Below are positions 54,534 through 63,450 of a stretch of 64,000 nt of DNA, in pieces; the first letter of the stretch is position 1, and every line of letters starts with the position of its first letter. The stretch is taken from positions 14,851,533 through 14,915,532 of the forward strand of contig NC_085139.1 in assembly GCF_024139115.2 (NCBI RefSeq). Reading direction: 5' to 3'. The stretch is from Armigeres subalbatus (Eukaryota; Arthropoda; Insecta; Diptera; Culicidae). The translations under genes were made by a program, and so were the position numbers. A model generated the notes under the pieces. It saw nothing but the letters and a program-made list of their open reading frames with translations, searched no databases and was not told where the DNA came from.

Positions 54534-55475
54534 CTAGATATTTCTTAAACTCGCAAAGGCAGCCCTTGCTTTCTTGATCCGTGCGCCTATGTCGATCTTT
54601 GTACCACCGTCTGACGCCATTTGGCTACCAAGATATTGCAAGCTTTCAACATTCACCACTGGTTGCCCGGCTACTGTGAAACTGGAAGGAGTCACCGTGT
54701 TTACATCCAACGATTTGGTTTTGTTGACGTTGATGACTAAACCTGCCGAGGAGGAGCGATCGGCAAGGTCGTTGAGCTTACTCTGCATATCAGAGCGCCG
54801 TTGCGCGAGGAATGCAACATCATCCGCCAATTCGAAGTCATTTATGTGCGCCATGGTTATAGGCTGCCATAACAGCCCGCGGTTTGGTTCACGGTCAATC
54901 GCATCTACCAGAATCTCATCGATTACGATGAGGAACAGTAACGGTGATAGAATACATCCTTGTCTCACACCAGCTACGACCCGGATAGGGTCGGACAGGA
55001 CCCCATTGTGTAGCACTCTACACGAAAAGGCCTCGTACTGTGCTTCGATGAGGCCGATGATTTTCTCAGGAACCCCCTTGCGTCTCAGGGCGCCCCACAT
55101 ATTCTCGTGATTGAGACGGTCGAAAGCTTTTTCGTAGTCAATGAATACCAAGTAAAGGGACTCTTGGAATTCGTTGACCTGCTCCAAAATTATGCGGAGC
55201 GTGACAATATGGTCCACACAGGATCTTCCGGCACGGAATCTGGCTTGCTGCCGCCGGAGAGTCGCCTCGATCTTCTCCTGAATCCGGGCTAGCATAATTT
55301 TGCACAGAACTTTGAGAACGGTACACAGCAACATAATGCCTCGCCAGTTATCGCATACAGTCAGGTCACCCTTTTTGGACACCTTCACTAAGATACCTTG
55401 CATCCAGTCGACCGGGAAAGTTGCGGTGTCCCAGATATTACGAAATAAATGATGCAGTAGCTGAGCGGATGTCAT
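54534..55475 (-). CDS. LINE-A copy 2 reverse transcriptase
   Basis: 313 residues containing a complete RT core: DNWRGIMLLCTVLKVLCKI, RFRAGRSCVDHI, LYLVFIDYEKAFDRLNH (motif A Asp), GVRQGCILSPLLF (motif B), FELADDVAFLAQRR (motif C, Asp pair) and AGLVINVNKTKSLDV (motif D), then YLGSQMASDGG and KKARAAFASLRN. It overlaps the upstream frame by 38 bp, which marks a frameshift at about 55440-55470. It would copy LINE RNA at the nicked target, but without an endonuclease it is not autonomous. Confidence 0.92.
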   Translation of the reverse strand: MTSAQLLHHLFRNIWDTATFPVDWMQGILVKVSKKGDLTVCDNWRGIMLLCTVLKVLCKIMLARIQEKIEATLRRQQARFRAGRSCVDHIVTLRIILEQVNEFQESLYLVFIDYEKAFDRLNHENMWGALRRKGVPEKIIGLIEAQYEAFSCRVLHNGVLSDPIRVVAGVRQGCILSPLLFLIVIDEILVDAIDREPNRGLLWQPITMAHINDFELADDVAFLAQRRSDMQSKLNDLADRSSSAGLVINVNKTKSLDVNTVTPSSFTVAGQPVVNVESLQYLGSQMASDGGTKIDIGARIKKARAAFASLRNI

Positions 55476-56151
55476 GGGTCAGCTTTGAGCATCTCGGCTG
55501 ATATGCGGTCGACCCTGGGGCTTTATTCGATTTCATGCTTTGGATGGCTGTTTGAATCTCTAGCAGTGATGGAGCTTCGGTATTGACACGTGTTATACGT
55601 CGGATCCTAGGCAGATCATGCCGAGGTGGTGATGGCCTGGTTGGCACTTGAAAAAGTTGTTCGAAGTGATCGAACCAGCGTTTCAGCTGGTCAGTTGGGT
55701 CGGTCAATAACTGATCATTCGCGTCTTTCACAGGCATCGTTGCATTCATCTTCGCCCCGCTTAAGCGTCGTGAGATATCGTAGAGGAGGCGAATGTCCCC
55801 GGTTGCGGCGGCTCTCTCTCCTTCGTCGGCCAGAGAGTCTGCCCACGCTCGCTTGTCCCATCGACATGAGCGTTTTACTTCCTTCTCAAGAGCCGTGTAT
55901 CGTTGACGGGCTAAGACTTTGGCTCCTCTGGTTTTCGATCGCTCTATCGCAGCTTTGGCTTCTCTTCGCTCCTCTATCTTCCTCCAGGTCTCATCGGTGA
56001 TCCATTGTTTTCTCTGGGTGCGTAGTTCACCCAGATTGTTCTCGCTGGTGGCGATGAAGGCATTCTTGATGGTCCATTGGTCTTCCACGCTGCCACCTTC
56101 CGGAATATCTGCAGCACGCGTCTCCAGTTCTTCAACGAAGGACCGTTTCAC
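55438..56151 (-). pseudogene. LINE-A copy 2 linker and RT entry
   Basis: 237 residues: KRSFVEELETRAADIPEGGS, ENNLGELRTQRKQWITDETW, an Arg/Glu-rich helix, DQLLTDPTDQLKRWFDHFEQ and EIQTAIQSMKSNKAPG (RT finger entry). The last 30 residues are out of register after the frameshift. Confidence 0.88.
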
Positions 56152-56215
56152 CGTGGCATCTTCCAGTCGGCGTGTGTTGAATCGTCGTCCAACTCTTTCC
56201 TCCTGCCGACGCCTG

Positions 56216-56545
56216 CTTACTTCACACTATTCACTTTTTGCCTCTCATTTCTGACTTCCCGCGTCTCACTTTTTACTTCTCACTTTTCACTTCTCACTTC
56301 TCACTTCTCGCTTCCCACTTCTTATTTCTCACTTCTCGCTTCTTACTTCTAATTTCTCATTTCTGCCTTCCACTTCTCCCATCTTGTTTCTTACTTCTTA
56401 CATCCAACATATTACTTCTCACTTCTCCTTTCTCATTTCTGATTTCCTTCATCCCATTTCTCACTTTTTACTTCTCCCTCCTCACAAATTATTTCTCATT
56501 TCTCACTTATCACTTCTCACATCTCACAAATTATTTCTCACTTTA
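56216..56545 (+). repeat. TTCTCACTT degenerate tandem repeat, second array
   Basis: About 330 bp, same motif as 51360-52090. Abuts the broken 5' end of LINE-A copy 2. Confidence 0.8.
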
Positions 56546-56556
56546 AGAAAATTATT

Positions 56557-56630
56557 TTGAGCTTTTTTTAGTGGAATGTCTTCACTTGTCATAAGACGAG
56601 TTTGTACAATCCCATTTAAGTGGTGGAATT
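56557..56630. repeat. Dispersed end motif
   Basis: ttcacttgtcataagacgag with the aagtggtggaa block; the inverted partner is at 57478-57515. A Jockey-like fragment lies between the two. Confidence 0.5.
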
Positions 56631-56639
56631 TATTTATTT

Positions 56640-57477
56640 ATTTATTTAATTATAATTCATCTGACAGCTTTGTCTTAATGAATGAAACTAAAACTAACGG
56701 TTACAATGATAGTGACCTCTTGACCCTATTTTCAAAACGTTCGGGTGCTTCGTAAAAGTCAAAAAGCTTCTCAACCATTGTAAATGTCCTGACCATTACC
56801 GATACTGGTTCGTTGTGTCCAAGGAACGTACGATGAAATCGATCCTGCAGCAATGATCGTTGTCGAAGAGGTCGTTGAATGGCACGAATATCTAGTAGCC
56901 CGAGCAACCGAGGAGAGTCGATTTCTGTGCATAGTAGTCTAGCCACGAATGTCGCTTGCTGCAGCTTTCGCCTTCTTTCGAGGGTGTCCATATTGAGCAA
57001 TTTGCACCGAACAGGATATGGAGGAAGATTAAGTGGATCACGCCATGGTAAATGACGCAGGGCCATTCGAATAAACCTCCCTTGGACACGTTCAATTCTC
57101 AAGTTCCATACAACGTCATTCGGAGTCCAGACAAAAGAAGCGGTTTCCACGATAGGTCGCACCAGCGCACAGTACAAGGACTTCATGCAGTGTGGATCAG
57201 TGAAGTCCTTCGCAATTTTCGATATGAAACCCAGCTGGCGGTTTGCCTTGGCAATTATCGTCGTATAATGGGCGTTGAACGTCAGTTTTGGATCCAACAC
57301 TACTTCAAGGTCAGTAACCTCCGTAACTCTTTGAAGTGTGGTTCCATCAATACGGTAATCAAACAATAATGGGTGTTTTGAACGATGGAAGGTCATAACA
57401 GAGCACTTTGGAACACTGACAGTCAATTTGTGCTGATAGCACACGTTCAACAAACTTTGCAGACGATGACAGTCATC
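56640..57477 (-). mobile_element. Jockey-like LINE 3' part, 5'-truncated
   Basis: Minus-strand fragment with an (AAAT)n-type tail near 56640. It ends abruptly at about 57477, against the dispersed end motif. Confidence 0.85.
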
Positions 57478-57516
57478 ATGGACTGTACAAACTCGTCTTA
57501 TGACAAGTGAAGACAA
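56701..57516 (-). CDS. Jockey-like RT C-terminal segment
   Basis: A 271-residue open frame; the first ~13 residues come from flanking repeat. DDCHRLQSLLNVCYQHKLTV, VPKCSVMTFHRSK (the KC.VM.F block after the YADD motif in Jockey and CR1 RTs), LGFISKIAKDFTDPHCMKS, LYCALVRPIVETASFVWTP and LNLPPYPVRCKLLNMDTLE. The palm with YADD is not included because of 5' truncation, so it is non-functional although it has no stop. Confidence 0.87.
   Translation of the reverse strand: MSSLVIRRVCTVHDDCHRLQSLLNVCYQHKLTVSVPKCSVMTFHRSKHPLLFDYRIDGTTLQRVTEVTDLEVVLDPKLTFNAHYTTIIAKANRQLGFISKIAKDFTDPHCMKSLYCALVRPIVETASFVWTPNDVVWNLRIERVQGRFIRMALRHLPWRDPLNLPPYPVRCKLLNMDTLERRRKLQQATFVARLLCTEIDSPRLLGLLDIRAIQRPLRQRSLLQDRFHRTFLGHNEPVSVMVRTFTMVEKLFDFYEAPERFENRVKRSLSL
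57478..57515. repeat. Dispersed end motif, inverted partner
   Basis: ctgtacaaactcgtcttatg then acaagtgaagac: the reverse complement of 56557-56590. Confidence 0.5.
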
Positions 57517-57619
57517 ACTTTTTACAATTTACAATTTTCACGTGATTTCAAGACTTTTTCGAAAAATCGCGTAAATCTTAAAATCTGCGTAAAAAAGTCG
57601 CGTAAAAAATGCGTAAAAA

Positions 57620-57778
57620 GAGACTCCAGTGTACTTGTGTTTTCTTCGGTGCTTATGTTTTCTGTGTAGCGCGCGTCCGATCAGGTTTCCTCTAGCTTGC
57701 CGAACGATCACGCGATAATCGAAATATTTTGCTCTGCATTACGCAGGTGAGTAAATCAATTAAGTAAAACTATAGTGC
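57620..57778 (+). repeat. BEL-2 5' LTR remnant (candidate)
   Basis: 57690-57780 (ccgaacgatcacgcgataat ... gctctgcatta ... gtgcgtgttgtg) resembles 63350-63450 (cagaacgatcgcgcgatcat ... ttctgcattgtg ... gtgcgtatgattgtg). Boundaries are not resolvable. Confidence 0.45.
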
Positions 57779-57796
57779 GTGTTGTGGCAAGCAAGG

Positions 57797-58906
57797 ATGG
57801 ATGGTGAAAAATCCCAAAACCCGGACGCCCCACGGAACTGCCAGTCCTGCGATCGGCCCGATACAGCGGAGAGCGAGATGGTCCAGTGCAGCGCCTGCAA
57901 ACTATGGGAGCACTTCGGATGTGCTGGAGTCGATGGGAGCGTGAAACAACCCGATATAAGGTATGTCTGTGGGAAGTGCATGGCCAAGCAGGGACCTTCT
58001 ACCGGAGGGGCCCTCCAAGTCCCCAGGGACGACAAGACGAAGAAGAAAGTCGCGAAAGGAAGTTCTAGAACAACGTCGAAAAGGGGGAAAACGGCTGCTG
58101 ATCCACCGAAGAGTGTCTCGTCCAGTATCCGGGAGAAGCTATTGGATGAAGAGTTAAAGCTCGTCGCGGAAGAGCAGCGGCTGCAAGAAGAAGCACTACA
58201 TGAGCAAGAAGATATTCGACGGCGCCAGTTGGCCGAAGAGGAACGCCGACTGGAGGAAAAACGGCGACTAGCGCAAGAGGAAAGTGAGATGCGCGGGCGA
58301 AAACTGCAGGAAGAGCTGGAGTTGAAGCGGAAGAAGATGCAGATTCGGAAGGAGTCGCTCGAGAAACGCCAGGCTCTCATCCGAGAAGCGGCGTTGACGA
58401 GCAGCAGGAGTGGTTCGGTCCAGAATTCAAGCGAGAAGGTGAAACAGTGGCTAGATTTGCAGAACGGTGTTGGAGGATCCAAAGGAGAACTAGGGGACGA
58501 CGGCAATGGACAACGACAGCCTGCCAATCACGATCCACTAGAAAATCCTGTAGACCCAGCATTCGAATACCCCGATATCAGAGCGCTTTCGGTCGTGCCG
58601 GACCTTCCCCGCTTTCCGAACGCGTCAGCTCAAATGATGCAAAATCCTTTACGGCGCTCGTCAAGACAGTCTGCCGATCACGATCCACGGGAACATCCCG
58701 CGGACCCAGCATTTCAGTACCCTGGTATCGGAGCGCTTCCGGTCGGGCCGGACTTTCCCCGCTTTCCGAACGCGCCAAGTCAATTAACGCAAAATCCTTT
58801 GCGACGCTCATTGACCATTCGTCCACCGGTTCACACTGGCCTATCTTCATCAGCAACTTCGAACAGTCCACAGCAACCTGTGGATACTCAGAAGCGGAGA
58901 ATCTAG
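57797..58906 (+). CDS. BEL-2 Gag N-terminal: PHD finger and coiled coil
   Basis: The first ATG of the frame is at 57797. Residues about 14-65 form a PHD-type Cys4-His-Cys3 finger (CQSC, CSAC, HFGC, CGKC). A Lys/Ser-rich stretch follows, then a long coiled coil at about 115-205 rich in Glu, Arg and Leu (EEERRLEEKRRLAQEE type). Two copies of a roughly 50-residue repeat follow (ADHDPREHPADPAFQYPGI near 58690 and the related NHDPLENPVDPAFEYPDI near 58530). A frameshift near 58800-58850 ends it before the Gag core. The finger probably mediates chromatin or protein contacts; that role is inferred. Confidence 0.88.
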   Translation: MDGEKSQNPDAPRNCQSCDRPDTAESEMVQCSACKLWEHFGCAGVDGSVKQPDIRYVCGKCMAKQGPSTGGALQVPRDDKTKKKVAKGSSRTTSKRGKTAADPPKSVSSSIREKLLDEELKLVAEEQRLQEEALHEQEDIRRRQLAEEERRLEEKRRLAQEESEMRGRKLQEELELKRKKMQIRKESLEKRQALIREAALTSSRSGSVQNSSEKVKQWLDLQNGVGGSKGELGDDGNGQRQPANHDPLENPVDPAFEYPDIRALSVVPDLPRFPNASAQMMQNPLRRSSRQSADHDPREHPADPAFQYPGIGALPVGPDFPRFPNAPSQLTQNPLRRSLTIRPPVHTGLSSSATSNSPQQPVDTQKRRI

Positions 58907-59463
58907 TCCGTCTTCAACGATGTTTGAAGGGGCACGCGCTGGAGTCGGTTCGCAGCCGACTTCTCCTACCAGGAAGTGTACCGCACGTCATTCAGACCCT
59001 GCGTACGCTTTACGGTAGGCCAGAGCTGCTTATCCGTACTCTGATGACGAAGATCCGCCAGGTTCCAGCTCCTACGCACGATCGAATGGAAAAACTGATC
59101 CAATTCGGTCTCTCGGTGCAAAATCTGGTCGACCATATCAAAGCAGCAAACCAGCTGAACCATCTTTCGAATCCGGCGTTGATGCAGGAGCTTGTAGAGA
59201 AACTGCCTGGTTCGATGCGACTCGACTGGGCAATCTACAAGAACAAAAACCAGCCGGCGACCCTCGAAACATTCGGGGACTTCATGGCCGGGCTGGTAAC
59301 GGCGGCGAGTGAGGTGTCTTTCGAGCTCCCAGGAGAAAGTGCAACAGCAAGAAATGACAAGCGAAAGTCCAGGGAAACCGGGAACGTCTACGCACATTCC
59401 GGTGAACGAATCCCCCTTTCCGCGTCCGGTGGATCAGCTACCCTGGAGCAACCGGCGGGCTAA
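58790..59463 (+). pseudogene. BEL-2 Gag core (DUF1759-like)
   Basis: Enters near WPIFISNFEQSTATCGYSEA and continues LVRLQRCLKGHALESVRS, TLRTLYGRPELLIRTLMTKI and LMQELVEKLPGSMRLDWAIY, the typical DUF1759 pattern. The frame (58447-59463) is open further upstream, but that part is a shadow. A break near 59460 moves the zinc knuckles to another frame. Confidence 0.85.
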
Positions 59464-60143
59464 ATTCTCCAGTCAACACGAAGGCTAGCAAGCCATGCGC
59501 AGCGTGCGGTCGGAGCGGCCATCGGGTGGCAGAATGTCATCAGTTCAAGGGTGCGACTTTGGACGAACGCTGGAAACTTGTTCAGCTGAAGGGTTTATGT
59601 CGGACGTGCCTGAATAACCACGGCAAATGGCCGTGCCGTTCCTGGAATGGATGCGGCGTCGAAGCTTGTAGGCAAAAGCACAACACCTTCCTACACACCT
59701 CCTCTCCCCCCTCGGGAAACGTAGGAATGTCAGCGAGTCTCGTGTTGTCGGACGATTTAAAATGGCCACTATTTCGCATCGTGCCCGTCGTTCTTTTCAG
59801 CGACAGATCCTCCCAACCAATATTCGCCTTCATCGATGAGGGCTCTTCCTACACTCTGCTGGAGGAATCAGTCGCGAAGCAGCTAGGAGTTAGAGGTCAG
59901 CTAGAGCCACTAACACTCCAATGGACCGGCAACGTACAGCGGAAAGAGGCGAAATCACACCGTGTCCAGGTCGAAATCGCCGGAAAGGGTTCCGCCAATC
60001 GGCACAAGCTGGTGGATGCTCGTACGGTCAGCCGGCTTGTTCTACCTTCGCAATCTCTGAAATATGGGGAACTGGCTAATCGGTTTCCTCACCTTCGTGG
60101 TCTTCCCTGGAGGACTACGAACTCGTCCAACCTAAGTTGCTGA
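59464..60143 (+). pseudogene. BEL-2 zinc knuckles and aspartic protease
   Basis: CAACGRSGHRVAEC, then LCRTCLNNHGKWPCRSWNGC and CRQKHNTFLH: Cys/His modules typical of BEL/Pao nucleocapsid. The protease site reads FIDEGSSYTLL, where most relatives have D-x-GS; here the order is Asp-Glu-Gly-Ser-Ser. A frameshift near 60105 (LPWRTTNSS) splits it from Pol. Confidence 0.85.
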
Positions 60144-61540
60144 TAGGGCTAGACAATCTCAGACTGTGCGTCCCGCTGAAGCTGCGAGAAGGAGGACCGA
60201 AGGATCCGATCGGGGCGAAATGTAGACTTGGGTGGAGCATCTATGGCAGCATACCCGGTCAGCCGCCGCAAACGGCAATCGTTAGCTTTCATGTCGGGGC
60301 GGCATCTGATCCGGATCGAGAGTTGAACGAGCAGCTACGTGACTACTTCACCTTGGAGACTGCAGGCGTTTCGGGTCCTCGTGAGATTCCGGAGTCGGAA
60401 GAAGATAAGCGTGCTAGACAGCTGCTGGTGGACACAACGCGCCGCGTTCCCTCTGGATCGGGGTACGAAACCGGGCTGCTTTGGATAGCGGACGATCACA
60501 GTTTTCCCGATAGCTACCCCATGGCTGTACGTCGGTTGGAGGCGCTAGAGCGAAAGCTGCAGCAGAATCCAGAATTGGAACGACGAGTGCGAGAGCAGAT
60601 CGTGGAATACGAGCGTAAGGGATACGCCCACAAAGCAAGCCTGGCTGAACTGACGTCCGTAGCAGATGAACAAGTCTGGTATCTCCCGTTGGGCGTCGTT
60701 ACGAATCCCAGAAAACCCGGCAAGGTGCGGCTAATCTGGGATGCAGCAGCCAAAAAGAACAACGTCTCCTTCAACTCCAAGCTGCTCAAGGGCCCGGACC
60801 TACTGTCCCCGCTTCCGCAAGTTCTCCGTCAGTTTCGCCAGTTTCCAGTCGCCGTGTGTGGAGATATCATGGAGATGTTCCACCAAATAAAGATTCGAGC
60901 ACCCGACTGCCAGTCGCAACGGTTTCTGTTCCGCGACAACCCGTCGGATCCACCTAGGGTGTATGTGATGGACGTCGCCACGTTTGGTTCGACCTGTTCT
61001 CCAACCTCTGCACAGTATGTCAAAAACCTCAACGCGGAAGAGTGTTCAGGCGAATATCCGCGGGCTGCCGCGGCTATCAAAAACAAGCACTACGTGGATG
61101 ACTACCTGGACAGCTTCGAGACAGTCCAGGAGGCGATCGAGGTCGTCAACGAAGTTAAGTTGGTCCACTCTCTGGCTAGTTTCACGCTGCGTCACTTCTT
61201 GTCCAACGAAGCAGGTGTTCTCGAGGGAATCGGTGCGACATGCGAAATTGAGCCGAAGAACCTGGACCTAGAACGTGGAGAAAAGCTGGAATCGGTGCTC
61301 GGCATGAAGTGGATTCCATCCGACGATGTCTTCGTGTACACGTTCGGCCTGAGGGAAGATCTACAGTCCATACTCGCCGAAGGTCACATTCCGACAAAGA
61401 GGGAAATCGCCAGGATTGTGATGAGCTTGTTCGACCCTCTCGGGTTCATCGCCTTCTTCCTCGTACACGGTAAAATTCTGTTACAAGACATTTGGGCGAA
61501 AGGAACGGAGTGGGATCAACAGATACCGGAGGACATATGA
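60137..61540 (+). CDS. BEL-2 reverse transcriptase
   Basis: 467 residues. The protease-RT linker (GAKCRLGWSIYGSI) is followed by an RT with both active-site motifs: VCGDIMEMFHQIKI near 242 (motif A Asp) and HYVDDYLDSF near 318 (motif C). Also WYLPLGVVTNPRKPGKVRLI, FGSTCSPTSAQYVKN, and the thumb ESVLGMKWIPSDD and SLFDPLGFIAFFLVHGKILL. Unlike BEL-1, the RT itself looks complete. The frame ends at a TGA at 61538 created by a one-base change just before RNase H. Confidence 0.92.
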   Translation: MLIGLDNLRLCVPLKLREGGPKDPIGAKCRLGWSIYGSIPGQPPQTAIVSFHVGAASDPDRELNEQLRDYFTLETAGVSGPREIPESEEDKRARQLLVDTTRRVPSGSGYETGLLWIADDHSFPDSYPMAVRRLEALERKLQQNPELERRVREQIVEYERKGYAHKASLAELTSVADEQVWYLPLGVVTNPRKPGKVRLIWDAAAKKNNVSFNSKLLKGPDLLSPLPQVLRQFRQFPVAVCGDIMEMFHQIKIRAPDCQSQRFLFRDNPSDPPRVYVMDVATFGSTCSPTSAQYVKNLNAEECSGEYPRAAAAIKNKHYVDDYLDSFETVQEAIEVVNEVKLVHSLASFTLRHFLSNEAGVLEGIGATCEIEPKNLDLERGEKLESVLGMKWIPSDDVFVYTFGLREDLQSILAEGHIPTKREIARIVMSLFDPLGFIAFFLVHGKILLQDIWAKGTEWDQQIPEDI

Positions 61541-61945
61541 GCGGTGGCAGCAGTGGTCAAATCTCTTCGGACGACTGAGTGAGCTTCGAATTCCTCGGTG
61601 CTATTTCCGCTCGCCCTTCCCTGCAAGTCTCGACGGTCTTCAAGTACATCTATTCGTCGACGCCAGCGAGTCAGCATTCGCCTGCGCAGTGCACTTTCGC
61701 CTGGAGACAGACAGTGGTATACAACTGTTAGTGGTATTCGACTGTTAGAGACCATCCAGAACCAGCACAGTTTCACGATCAGCCGTCGCTTCTGCTGGAG
61801 TGATTCGGGTACGGTACTTGCGTGGATTCGCTCCCATGATCACAGGCGCTTTCACAAGTTTGTCGCCGTCCGCGTCGGTGAAATCCTGACTTCCACAGAG
61901 CTACTGGCGAAACTGACGGAGAACTTGCGGAAGCGGGGACAGTAG
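61541..61945 (+). pseudogene. BEL-2 RNase H remnant
   Basis: Near 61651-61710 one frame reads VHLFVDASESAFACAVHFRL, the first RNase H strand with its Asp. Another frame (61750-61945) gives HSFTISRRFCWSDSGTVLAW and HKFVAVRVGEILTSTE. The segment between them, with the catalytic Glu region, is deleted, and a TAG at 61943 precedes integrase. Confidence 0.82.
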
Positions 61946-63085
61946 GTGCCTACGAAGCTCAACGTCGCCGATCTAGCTACCAAGTGGGGATCTAGTCCGC
62001 AGTTAACCATGGACAGCCCTTGGTTCCAGGGGCCAACCTTCCTTAAAGACCCTGAAGAGGACTGGCCGCATCAACGAACGATCACTTCAACTGACGAAGA
62101 GCTACGACCTGCACACTTTCTCTCTGCACATTTCGATCCGATTGTGGATTTAGCTCGGTTTAGCAGTTGGACCAAATTACACCGTGCAATAGCCTACGTG
62201 CTGCGTTTCGTCGACAACATTCGCAGAAAGAAGCAAGGACTTGCGTTGGAGCTTGGCGTTCTCAACAGTGACAAACTACGGCGAGCAGAAGAAATGCTGT
62301 GGAAGCTAGCCCAAGTCGAGGCCTACCCTGATGAAGTCGCCGTTCTCGCTACATCTCAAGGTCCGCCGGATCGCCGTCACGTCGTGGTGAAGAAGTCCAG
62401 CAATATCTACTCAAAATGGCCTTTCATTGACGAGAGAGGAATTCTGCGGAGTCGTGGTCGATTCGAAGCCGCCCCCTCCGTAGCGATGGAAGCGAAGTTT
62501 CCTGTAATTCTCCCCAAGCAGCATGCGATCACTTTCTTCATCGTTGACTGGTTCCACCGCCATTTCCGTCACGCCAACCGAGAGACGGTTGTTAATGAGA
62601 TTCGCCAGCGCTTCGATATCCCGATGCTAAGAAGATTGGTGGATAAGGTAGCTGGTAACTGCGTAGTGTGCCGCATCGCAAAGTCGGCTCCAAAACCACC
62701 CGCGATGGCTCCGCTTCCCGAAATGCGTCTGGCAGCGTTCAATCAACCGTTCACGTTCACCGGGTTGGACTATTTCGGCCCAGTGCTCGTCAAGATAGGC
62801 CGAAGCAACGTCAAGCGGTGGGTGGCCCTATTCACCTGCCTGACTACCAGAGCAATCCATCTGGAGCTGGTACACTCCTTGAGCACGGAGTCATGTATCA
62901 TGGCTGTTCAACGCTTCGTTTCCCGCCGCGGACTTCCAAGAGAATTCTGGACAGACAATGCCACATGTTTCAAGGGAACCAGCAACGAGTTGAACAAGCT
63001 TACCGAAGAAACGAAGAAAGCCCTGACCGAGAAGTTCACCACACCAGAAGTGTGTCAAAGATCAATCCGTACTATTAGCAATTAG
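61946..63085 (+). CDS. BEL-2 integrase, truncated before the catalytic Glu
   Basis: 379 residues; no ATG at the start because coding continues from RNase H. PTKLNVADLATKWG opens it. The HHCC module is DWFHRHFRHANRE ... CVVCRIAK (about 195-240). Catalytic Asp 1 is in FTGLDYFGPV and Asp 2 in FWTDNATCFKG. After KFTTPEVCQ the sequence diverges and ends at a TAG at 63083; the GG-WE segment with the third catalytic residue and the C-terminal domain are missing. Inactive. Confidence 0.9.
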   Translation: MPTKLNVADLATKWGSSPQLTMDSPWFQGPTFLKDPEEDWPHQRTITSTDEELRPAHFLSAHFDPIVDLARFSSWTKLHRAIAYVLRFVDNIRRKKQGLALELGVLNSDKLRRAEEMLWKLAQVEAYPDEVAVLATSQGPPDRRHVVVKKSSNIYSKWPFIDERGILRSRGRFEAAPSVAMEAKFPVILPKQHAITFFIVDWFHRHFRHANRETVVNEIRQRFDIPMLRRLVDKVAGNCVVCRIAKSAPKPPAMAPLPEMRLAAFNQPFTFTGLDYFGPVLVKIGRSNVKRWVALFTCLTTRAIHLELVHSLSTESCIMAVQRFVSRRGLPREFWTDNATCFKGTSNELNKLTEETKKALTEKFTTPEVCQRSIRTISN

Positions 63086-63289
63086 GCAATAGCTTTAATG
63101 TTTCAATTAATAGTTTATATTTACTTTAGGATTAAGTTTTAGACAATAGAATTAGTAACTTCGACATGGGTGGTATTTTATTCCATTCTCTTTTGTTTAG
63201 TCTTGTACACTACGTAGATGTATGGTGTTCTCTGGCGACGTACATCAATTTTCTTCTCTTTGCGCACTGTCATCGGGAAGCATAGCGCT
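63086..63289. other. BEL-2 3' region, AT-rich
   Basis: Non-coding. Could be the 3' untranslated part left after the Pol deletion. Confidence 0.4.
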
Positions 63290-63450
63290 GTGCCGGCCTG
63301 GGTTACCGAAACGAGGGGTCTTGTCGGCACAGTGCGGATGCGTTCGTTTTTCATTTAGCACGCAGAACGATCGCGCGATCATCAAAATATGTTTTTCTGC
63401 ATTGTGTTGTCGTAAGTCAATTTATTAGTGTGCGTATGATTGTGTTTCTT
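63290..63450 (+). repeat. BEL-2 3' LTR remnant (candidate)
   Basis: Diverged counterpart of 57690-57780. Neither TG/CA ends nor a target duplication could be fixed. Confidence 0.4.

Larger units (their letters stand above)
54165..56215 (-). mobile_element. LINE-A copy 2
   Basis: Minus-strand copy from the linker after the endonuclease (56215) through RT to the 3' region (cagtgctgtgcccc near 54165). The endonuclease is absent: at 56216 the copy stops against TTCTCAC repeats. It serves as the in-window reference for reading the broken LINE-A copy 1 and supplies the empty site for the MITE at 31527. Confidence 0.88.
57690..63450 (+). mobile_element. BEL-2: degraded Pao/BEL retrotransposon with PHD-finger Gag
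   Basis: Plus-strand order: PHD-type zinc finger, coiled coil, Gag core, zinc knuckles, protease, RT, RNase H, integrase. At least five frame breaks, an RNase H deletion and loss of the integrase 3' part. The flanking similarity at 57.7 and 63.4 kb suggests diverged LTRs, so it is older than BEL-1. Confidence 0.9.
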
